A stretch of 11,872 nt of DNA from DATBIO01 sp036556965 (GTDB lineage: Bacteria > Acidobacteriota > Vicinamibacteria > Fen-336), in the NCBI GenBank assembly GCA_036556965.1, contig DATBIO010000046.1, positions 1 to 11,872 on the forward strand. The letters are read 5' to 3'. The notes under the pieces are model-generated. The model was given only the letters and a program-made list of their open reading frames with translations, had not been told where the DNA came from and made no database searches. Positions 6,707-11,872 of the stretch are shown in pieces; the first letter of the stretch is position 1; every line of letters begins with the position of its first letter. The position numbers were made by a program, and so were the translations under genes.

Positions 6707-8559
6707 AGCTCGAGGGTGAGCAGGGTCCAGAGCTGGTGGCCGCGGTCGGCGCGGCGGGTCACGTGCTCGTCGTACAGCGCGCGCACGGCGGGAAGGCGCA
6801 GGTGGCCGGCCAGGCGCGGCGACTGGAGCAGGGTGTCCTCGACCAGGGCGCGCAGCTCGCCGCGGAACCACTCCCCGAGAGGGACGCCGAAGCCGTGCTT
6901 GGGCCGGCGCACGATCTCGGGCGGGAGCAGGTCCTGCACCGCCTTCTTGAGCACCACCTTGCCGCGCCGGCCGCTGCGCTTGAAGCGGTCGGGCAGCAGC
7001 GCCACGTACTCGAACAGCGCGCGGTCCAGGAAGGGGCTGCGCGCCTCCAGCCCGTGGGCCATGGTCATACGGTCCATCTTGGGCAGGAGGTCGTCCAGCA
7101 GGTAGGTGCGCGCGTTGAGGAAGAGGAGCCGGGACAGCAGGGAGGCCCCCCCGCACGCGGCGAGCTGCTCGCGGTAGGAGGAGAGGACGCGGTCGCGGTC
7201 GGCCAGCGCCTCCCCGTCCAGCGCGCGCAGGGCGGGCAGGTCGAAGAACGTGCTCCAGGCGAAGATGCGCTCGTCGAAGGGCAGCGCCGCCTTCTCCGCG
7301 AAGCGGCGCGCCCGGCGCAGCCGCCCGTGGTAGCTCGAGCCGTTGGGGATGAAACGCGAGGCGGCCCGCAGGGCGCGGCGTAAGGGGCCGGGGATGCGGT
7401 CGGCGAGCAGGGCGGCCAGGAAGCGGTCGTAGCCGGCGAAGGTCTCGTCGCCCCCGTCGCCGTTGAGGGCCACCGTCACCTCGCGCCGCGCCTCCCGCGC
7501 CACCAGGTAGGTGGGCAGCGCGGAGGAGTCGCCGAAGGGCTCGTCGTGGTGGTGGAGCAGCGTCTCCACCAGGGAAGCCGCGTGCGGCCGCACCACGGAG
7601 GCGTGGTGCTCGCTGCCGATGTGGCGCGCGGCGCGCTCCGCGTGCGGGCGCTCGTCGAAGAAGGCGTCGCCCTCGAAGCCCACGGTGAACGTCTTGACGC
7701 GCCCGGGAACGAGGCGCGCCATGAGGGCGGCCACCGCGCTGGAGTCGACTCCCCCCGAGAGGAGGACGCCGAGGGGCACGTCCGCCACCAGCCGCTTCCG
7801 CACGGCGTCGGTGAGGAGGCCGCGCACGCGCTCGACGGCCTCGTCCTCCGAGACCGATGACGCGGCGCCCGGGGCGGGGAAGCGCGGCTGCCAGTATTGC
7901 CGGGGCTCGTGCGCGCCCTCCGCGTCCACCACCATCCAGGAGGCGGGGGGCAGCTTGCGTATGCCCCGGAAGAGCGTGCGCGGGGTGGGCACGTAGCCGA
8001 AGGCCAGGTACTCGCCCAGGCACGACTCGTCCATCGCCGCGGGCACGCCCGCCGCCAGCAGGCCCTTGACCTCGGAGGCGAAGACCAGGCGGTCCGGCTC
8101 CGCCGCGTAGTAGAGGGGCTTCTTGCCGAAGGCGTCGCGGGCCAGCAGCAGGCGGCGCCGGCGGCCGTCCCACAGCGCGAAGGCGAACATGCCGTCGAGG
8201 CGCGCCACCACGTCGTCGCCGTGCTCCTCGTAGCCGTGGACGATGACCTCCGTGTCGCCGCGCGAGCGGAACGAGTGCCGGCCCTCCAGCTCCTGCCTCA
8301 GCGCGGCGAAGTTGTAGATCTCGCCGTTGAGCATGGCCTGCACGGAGCCGTCCTCGTTGGGCAGGGGCTGGTCGGCCAGGGACGAGAGGTCGATGATGGA
8401 GAGCCGGCGGTGCACCAGCGCCGCCGAGGGCGCGCCCTGCTCGTCACGGTGGATGCCGAGCGCGTCGGGGCCGCGGTGCGCGAGGGCGGCCCCCATGGCC
8501 TCCAGCTCGGGACCGAACGGCCGGCCCGCGAACGACACCACGCCGCCTATGCCGCACAT
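6679..8559 (-). CDS. asnB: Asparagine synthase-type glutamine amidotransferase
   Basis: A full-length 626-residue class II glutamine amidotransferase. AsnB-family enzymes hydrolyse glutamine in the N-terminal domain and channel ammonia to an acyl-adenylate made by the C-terminal domain. Processing of Met1 would expose the nucleophile Cys2 (MCGIGGVVSF). Glutamine-site residues are visible at RRLSIIDLS (51-59), LNGEIYNF (77-84) and RGDTE (100-104). The synthetase half has the PP-loop SGGVDSS (268-274), LNGDGGDETFAGYDRF (365-380) and YLLDDLLPKMDRMTMAHGLE (486-505). All expected catalytic motifs appear intact. ATG 8559 follows the upstream TGA by three bases and must be the true start, because Cys must be residue 2. 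Members in exopolysaccharide loci are thought to amidate a sugar carboxylate or another surface substrate rather than make asparagine. That is the preferred reading here but remains inference. No ribosome binding site is evident, so coupling is likely. Confidence 0.94.
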   Translation of the reverse strand: MCGIGGVVSFAGRPFGPELEAMGAALAHRGPDALGIHRDEQGAPSAALVHRRLSIIDLSSLADQPLPNEDGSVQAMLNGEIYNFAALRQELEGRHSFRSRGDTEVIVHGYEEHGDDVVARLDGMFAFALWDGRRRRLLLARDAFGKKPLYYAAEPDRLVFASEVKGLLAAGVPAAMDESCLGEYLAFGYVPTPRTLFRGIRKLPPASWMVVDAEGAHEPRQYWQPRFPAPGAASSVSEDEAVERVRGLLTDAVRKRLVADVPLGVLLSGGVDSSAVAALMARLVPGRVKTFTVGFEGDAFFDERPHAERAARHIGSEHHASVVRPHAASLVETLLHHHDEPFGDSSALPTYLVAREARREVTVALNGDGGDETFAGYDRFLAALLADRIPGPLRRALRAASRFIPNGSSYHGRLRRARRFAEKAALPFDERIFAWSTFFDLPALRALDGEALADRDRVLSSYREQLAACGGASLLSRLLFLNARTYLLDDLLPKMDRMTMAHGLEARSPFLDRALFEYVALLPDRFKRSGRRGKVVLKKAVQDLLPPEIVRRPKHGFGVPLGEWFRGELRALVEDTLLQSPRLAGHLRLPAVRALYDEHVTRRADRGHQLWTLLTLELWMRKHRFA

Positions 8560-8562
8560 GGC

Positions 8563-9120
8563 TCAGAGCCAGCCGCGCGCCGCGTACCCGGCGAGCTTCC
8601 GCCACTCCTGCATGCGCGCGCGGTACACGCGCCGGAAGCCGCCCGCGTCGCGCACGCGGACGCAGACCCAGTCCACGTCGGGGGCGAGGCGCTGCGCCAC
8701 GCGGCTGGCCCGGCACATGTGGGAGGCGGAGGTGACGAGGGCGACCCGGGTCCAGCCCCGGCTCCGGATGAGGGGGCCCGCACGCTCCAGGTTCTCGCGC
8801 GTGGTCCGCGAGGTCGGTTCCAGGACGATGGCCTCGGCGGGGACGCCGGGAACGGAGGCCCGGCGCCGCAGGGCCTCGGCGCTGTCGCCGCCCACGCCGG
8901 CGCCGGTGAGGACCAGCGCGCCCACGCGCCCGTCGCGATAGAGGCCGACGGCGGCGTCCACGCGGAGGTAGTCCACGTCGCCCGAGAGGACCACCGCGGC
9001 CTGGGCGCGCGCGTCGCCCTCGTGGGCCCCGCAGGGCGGATCGACGAGGCCCAGGGCGGCGATGCCCCCGGCCAGGGCCACCACGCCCAGTCCCGCCAGG
9101 GCCGCGCGGCGTGCCCTCAC
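8563..9120 (-). CDS. YdcF/DUF218 (SanA/ElyC-like) family protein
   Basis: A 185-residue protein starting at GTG 9120, which overlaps the upstream stop as GTGA; the longer open frame upstream only mirrors the neighbouring membrane-protein gene. Residues 6-26 form one hydrophobic segment, so the protein is probably membrane-anchored with its domain in the periplasm, although export by a signal peptide is possible. DUF218 signatures follow in order: AAVVLSGDVDYLRVDAAVGL (41-60), LVLTGAG (69-75), a glycine/serine loop, PAEAIVLEPTSRTTRENL (94-111) with the Ser-x-Thr-Thr-x-Glu-Asn element, and ALVTSASHMCRA (127-138). E. coli SanA and ElyC, which belong to the family, affect envelope integrity and polyprenyl-linked polysaccharide synthesis, but their chemistry is unresolved. 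Its place between the GT-C-like protein and AsnB suggests a role in handling the lipid-linked intermediate. Confidence 0.88.
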   Translation of the reverse strand: MRARRAALAGLGVVALAGGIAALGLVDPPCGAHEGDARAQAAVVLSGDVDYLRVDAAVGLYRDGRVGALVLTGAGVGGDSAEALRRRASVPGVPAEAIVLEPTSRTTRENLERAGPLIRSRGWTRVALVTSASHMCRASRVAQRLAPDVDWVCVRVRDAGGFRRVYRARMQEWRKLAGYAARGWL

Positions 9121-10304
9121 GCCGTGCGCGGGACCGCGGACGGCAGCTCGGCCCGCGCCCGCGCCGCCCTCTTCACCTCGATGCCGGTGGCGGCGAAGAG
9201 AAGGTAGAAGCACAGCATCTGCGCGCGGTGGCGGTAGGCGGTGCCGGCGTTCCCCTCGCCCAGGGCATAGCCGAAGGTGAGGCCGATGGTGAGGAGCAGG
9301 ATCATGATCGAGGTGCCCAGGCGGTGTCGCATCAGGTGCCGGATGCCCCGCAGCATGGGCAGGATCAGCGTGTAGAAGAAGAGCGTCTCCGGCACGGCCA
9401 GGATCTGGCGGATGCTCCCCAGCATCCAGGGAAAGGGCGCGAGCAGGAAGAAGGCCAGGCCCTTCGGCAGGAACAGCAGCGCCTTGCCCGGGCTCGAGAT
9501 GTCCGCCTGCTCGAAGCTGCTGCCGGCGCCCACGGTGCCCCAGTAGCGGAACTCCTGGATCTCCTGGAAGTCGATGGTGCGCAGCTTCCGCCCCGATCCG
9601 GCGGCTTGGTCGGCGTAGATCACGGCCAGGCTGGCCATCATGCCGAGCACCGTGTTGCGGATCATGTGCGCCCGCTGCCTCACCACGAAGGACACCAGCA
9701 TGGGCAGGGTGATCGCGAAGAGGAGGTAGGGGCGGAAGTGGACGATCAGCCATACCCCGCCGCCGATGACCAGGAGCGAGGCGAGGCGGGGCCGCTCCTG
9801 GAGGACGAGCGCCTCGCGGCACAGCAGGGCGATCAGGAGCACGATCCAGGCATCGCGGATGTTGAGGGCGGACCACAGCACCAGGGACGGGAAGTAGGCC
9901 ACGAACTTCGAGGTGCGCAGGGCGATGAGGCGGCTGCCGGTGACGCGGACCCCGAGGTCGAAGACCACGGGCACCAGGAGAGCGCCCACCAGGCAGTTGA
10001 CGAGCTTGGGCACGAGCGAGTTGACGCCGAAGACGACGTACAGCGCGCCCACGATGTAGAAATAGGCTCTTGGGCCCAAGCCTTCGATGTTGGGCGGCGC
10101 CACCACCACGTCCCCCGACCAGTAGTGGGCCAGCCACTCGCCGACGCGGTGGTAGCCGACCTGGTCGGGCGCGAAGACGGACTCGTCGACGAACAGGTGC
10201 AGGCCGACGGCGAGCAACACCCTCAGCGCGAGCGCCTTCTGGAAGAGGCGCACGAGATCCCGGCGGCCGACCTCCCGCTCCTTCCCGGCCGGCTCCTGGC
10301 TCAT
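9117..10304 (-). CDS. Multi-pass membrane protein, possible GT-C glycosyltransferase
   Basis: A 395-residue integral membrane protein with about nine or ten hydrophobic segments. ATG 10304 overlaps the upstream stop as ATGA; the reading frame above it mirrors the deacetylase gene. The first segment (about 24-40) is followed by a loop with acidic Asp40, Glu41 and Asp47 (VDESVFAPDQVGYHRVGEWL), the position where GT-C enzymes such as ArnT- and PMT-like families carry catalytic Asp residues. Other conspicuous motifs are ALNIRDAW (146-153) and a conserved-looking GNAGTAYRHRAQM (351-363) shortly before the last helix, similar in placement to the Arg-containing loop of GT39-like proteins. A lipid-linked sugar donor would be expected if so. 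I do not recognise a precise family; a polymerase or another membrane function remains possible. Position within a polysaccharide operon supports a glycan role. Confidence 0.72.
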   Translation of the reverse strand: MSQEPAGKEREVGRRDLVRLFQKALALRVLLAVGLHLFVDESVFAPDQVGYHRVGEWLAHYWSGDVVVAPPNIEGLGPRAYFYIVGALYVVFGVNSLVPKLVNCLVGALLVPVVFDLGVRVTGSRLIALRTSKFVAYFPSLVLWSALNIRDAWIVLLIALLCREALVLQERPRLASLLVIGGGVWLIVHFRPYLLFAITLPMLVSFVVRQRAHMIRNTVLGMMASLAVIYADQAAGSGRKLRTIDFQEIQEFRYWGTVGAGSSFEQADISSPGKALLFLPKGLAFFLLAPFPWMLGSIRQILAVPETLFFYTLILPMLRGIRHLMRHRLGTSIMILLLTIGLTFGYALGEGNAGTAYRHRAQMLCFYLLFAATGIEVKRAARARAELPSAVPRTA

Positions 10305-11263
10305 GCCACCAGCGCCCCCATGGGACGGATGTCCAGCAGCGAACGGTCGCGCAGGCTCGCCGCGCGCTCGAAGATGGTCCTCAGGCCGCCCATCATCGCA
10401 TCCGTGGCGTCCGCGAGGTTCGTCGGGTGGAACCACAGGTGGAAGACCCGCCGCTCGCGCGCGGCCGCCTCCAGGCCCCGCAGCGCCCGGAGGGCCCGCC
10501 GCGACACGGGGAGCAGTCGGCGCACGCCGTGCGCCGGGAAGTAGATCATCGACCCGGGAACGTTCCAGAGAGTGCCGTCCACCCGCTCCGGCAGCACGGT
10601 GGGCGGCTCGGCGGCGCGGACCACGTCCCAGAGATGCGCGAGTCGGGCGCGCAACGTACGCACCGGCAGTTGCTCGTACCAGACGGGCTCCGGGCCGCGG
10701 TAGCAGCGGAACCCGTGCCTCTTCCAGACGCCGAGGTGGCCCACGCTGTTGCGGGGAAAGGCGAAGGAGCGCAGCTCGATGCCCAGGTCGCGGGCGGCGG
10801 CGACGCAGGCGGCCACCTCGCTCTCCGCCACCGCCTCGCTGCAGCCCTCGTCGCCGAAGATGACGTGCGAGAACGAGTGGCTTCCCACCTCCTGCGGCAC
10901 GGGGCAGGACCGGATCTGGCGCAGCAGGCTGTGTGCGTAGAACGTCGGTCGTGTCTCCTCGGTGCCCCCCGTGTCGGACGCGAACCAGTCGCCCGGGCAC
11001 CACGCGTGGCGCGGCCGGACGAGGCCAGCGTGCGCGCGCCCCCCCTCGGGCGCGCACGTCTCCAGGAAGAGATGGCCGAGGACGCACCACGTGGCCGAGA
11101 TCCCGAACTCGCGCAGCAAGTCGAGGAGCCGCGGCACGACCTCCCGCTCCCGTTCGCAGACGCGCCGAAACCGCTCGGGCCCGAAGAGGTCCAAGGTGCC
11201 CCAGATCAGCTCGAAGTCCAGGCTGAGCGTGAAGACGCCGCGCTCCAGCGCCGGCGCCGTCAC
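10301..11263 (-). CDS. NodB-type polysaccharide deacetylase family protein (CE4-like)
   Basis: A 320-residue protein starting at GTG 11263, with GGAGG eight bases upstream (11272-11276) and a GTGA overlap with the preceding gene. CE4-like motifs are visible: motif 1 SLDFELIWG (14-22), motif 2 GSHSFSH (127-133) whose two His residues bind metal, motif 3 FAFPRNS (167-173), and a late FHLWFHPTNL (274-283) with the His that assists catalysis. Motif 1 reads Asp-Phe-Glu rather than the classic Asp-Asp, a variant seen in subfamilies found in polysaccharide loci. An insertion of about 50 residues lies between motifs 1 and 2. There is no signal peptide or membrane segment, so it probably works in the cytoplasm on a lipid-linked or nucleotide-linked N-acetyl sugar rather than on finished polymer. 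Exact substrate is unknown, and a non-hydrolytic role is not excluded given the motif change. Confidence 0.88.
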   Translation of the reverse strand: MTAPALERGVFTLSLDFELIWGTLDLFGPERFRRVCEREREVVPRLLDLLREFGISATWCVLGHLFLETCAPEGGRAHAGLVRPRHAWCPGDWFASDTGGTEETRPTFYAHSLLRQIRSCPVPQEVGSHSFSHVIFGDEGCSEAVAESEVAACVAAARDLGIELRSFAFPRNSVGHLGVWKRHGFRCYRGPEPVWYEQLPVRTLRARLAHLWDVVRAAEPPTVLPERVDGTLWNVPGSMIYFPAHGVRRLLPVSRRALRALRGLEAAARERRVFHLWFHPTNLADATDAMMGGLRTIFERAASLRDRSLLDIRPMGALVA

Positions 11264-11872
11264 GCGGTCGGCCTCCGGACGGCGTGGACCAGGAACATGT
11301 TGGACAGGTCGGAGAGCCAGCCCCGCTGGGCGAGGGCGCGGTCCGGCCGTTCCCAGGCGCGCAGCAGGGCCGGGAGGGCGCGCGGCAGGAGGCGCTCCGC
11401 CCAGTTCAAGGGTCCGTAGTAGACGCCGTGCACCTCGACGCCGGCGAACCCGGCGGCGGAGAATCTGCGGCGGAGCCCGCGGCGCGTGGCGAAGAACTGC
11501 TTCAGCCGCGTGGTCCCCGGCAGCGGAAGGAGCAGGGCGAGCCGGTTCACCACGGGGTAGGCGTTGAGGCTGAAGAGCGGCGCCGCGGTGACCAGCGCCA
11601 TGCCGCCGGGCTTCAGGACGCGGGCCATCTCCGCGATGGCCTGACGGGGACGAGGCAGGTAGCGGAGCACCTCGACGCTCAGCACGACGTCGAAGGTGGC
11701 GTCGGCGAAGGGAAGCGCCTCGACGTCCGCCACGCGAAGGTCCCGGCCCGGGTTCAGCCGGCGGGCGTGATCGAGCATCTCCGCGGAGCCGTCCACGCCC
11801 GATACCTCGAAGCCGCGCCCGCCGAGCTCGGCGAGGTGATGGCCGGTGCCGCAGCCCACGTCCAGGAGGCGC
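11260..11872 (-). CDS. Class I SAM-dependent methyltransferase, N-terminally cut by the window edge
   Basis: The last 203 residues of a methyltransferase run in from the right edge; the frame is open at 11872, so the true start lies outside. A GTG at 11859 is the Val inside motif I and is not a start. Motif I is LLDVGCGTGHHLAEL near the edge, followed by the acidic SAM-ribose residue in VSGVDGSAEML, motif III-like LRVADVEALPFADATFDVV and the post-motif VLKPGGMALVTA. This is the Methyltransf_11 pattern. The C-terminal 100 residues (after SLNAYPVVNRLALLLP) contain a hydrophobic, Arg-rich region, perhaps for membrane or substrate contact. The stop overlaps the deacetylase start, so it belongs to the same transcription unit and may methylate a sugar or lipid intermediate. 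Ubiquinone or other small-molecule methylation cannot be excluded from sequence alone. Confidence 0.9.
   Translation of the reverse strand, partial: RLLDVGCGTGHHLAELGGRGFEVSGVDGSAEMLDHARRLNPGRDLRVADVEALPFADATFDVVLSVEVLRYLPRPRQAIAEMARVLKPGGMALVTAAPLFSLNAYPVVNRLALLLPLPGTTRLKQFFATRRGLRRRFSAAGFAGVEVHGVYYGPLNWAERLLPRALPALLRAWERPDRALAQRGWLSDLSNMFLVHAVRRPTA
11272..11276 (-). promoter_or_regulatory. Strong Shine-Dalgarno sequence for the deacetylase gene
   Basis: GGAGG on the minus strand lies eight bases before GTG 11263. It is the clearest ribosome binding site in the window and supports that GTG start, which lies within the end of the methyltransferase gene. Confidence 0.7.

Noticed and set aside
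5078..7105. A 675-codon open frame on the plus strand opposite the ligase-like and AsnB genes
   Set aside because: It is rich in Gln, His, Gly and Arg with no domain-like pattern, and lies fully antisense to two strongly supported genes. Long stop-free antisense frames are expected at this GC level.
6707..8173. N-terminal extension of the ligase-like frame up to 8173
   Set aside because: It lies opposite in phase to intact AsnB motifs on the same strand and is Arg/Pro/Gly-rich without family similarity; the membrane protein begins naturally at ATG 6706.
8560..8570. 11-base dyad ggctc-a-gagcc at the DUF218/AsnB junction
   Set aside because: The one-base centre cannot form a stable RNA loop, and the arms coincide with coding and start-stop constraints.
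7897..10544. Two long plus-strand frames (7897-9207 and 9111-10544)
   Set aside because: Both are antisense to motif-bearing genes and show His/Gln/Arg-rich shadow composition.

Overview
The window is very GC-rich and almost fully coding. It carries one contiguous cell-surface polysaccharide locus, with every gene of the locus on the minus strand. An outer-membrane polysaccharide export (OPX) protein and an outer-membrane beta-barrel protein show a Gram-negative (diderm) host. The GC level and gene types would fit Acidobacteriota, Myxococcota or a related high-GC lineage, but nothing here fixes the taxon.

Layout, read in the minus-strand direction of transcription (right to left). First block: a SAM-dependent methyltransferase cut by the right edge (11260-11872), a NodB-type polysaccharide deacetylase (10301-11263), a multi-pass membrane protein resembling GT-C glycosyltransferases (9117-10304), a YdcF/DUF218 protein (8563-9120), an AsnB-type glutamine amidotransferase (6679-8559), and an O-antigen ligase/polymerase-like membrane protein with a C-terminal TPR-like region (5021-6706). 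A 52-base AT-rich gap follows (4969-5020), with a plausible promoter and two short perfect dyads. Second block: a GT-B family 4 glycosyltransferase (3754-4968), a WecA/MraY-type polyprenyl-phosphate sugar-phosphate transferase (2660-3754), an AMIN-like domain joined to a beta-barrel (1002-2663), and a short OPX protein of the Wza superfamily (135-998). At the left edge the tail of a convergent plus-strand PIN-domain (VapC-like) gene ends at 110.

A reasonable working model is a lipid-linked polysaccharide pathway. The WecA-like enzyme loads the first sugar phosphate on undecaprenyl phosphate and the GT4 enzyme extends it. The deacetylase, amidotransferase and methyltransferase modify sugars. 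The ligase-like protein polymerises or transfers the glycan, and the OPX protein plus beta-barrel carry it through the outer membrane. No flippase (Wzx), ABC exporter or Wzc-type copolymerase lies in the window, so the locus must extend beyond it or rely on genes elsewhere. Except at the 4969-5020 gap, neighbouring genes in the locus overlap or are 3 bases apart, which points to two tightly coupled transcription units or one with an internal promoter.

The most interesting element is the pairing of a short, non-lipidated OPX protein with an adjacent AMIN-like/beta-barrel protein. This looks like a two-part outer-membrane exporter with a built-in periplasmic anchoring domain. No RNA genes, insertion sequences, CRISPR arrays or origins were seen.
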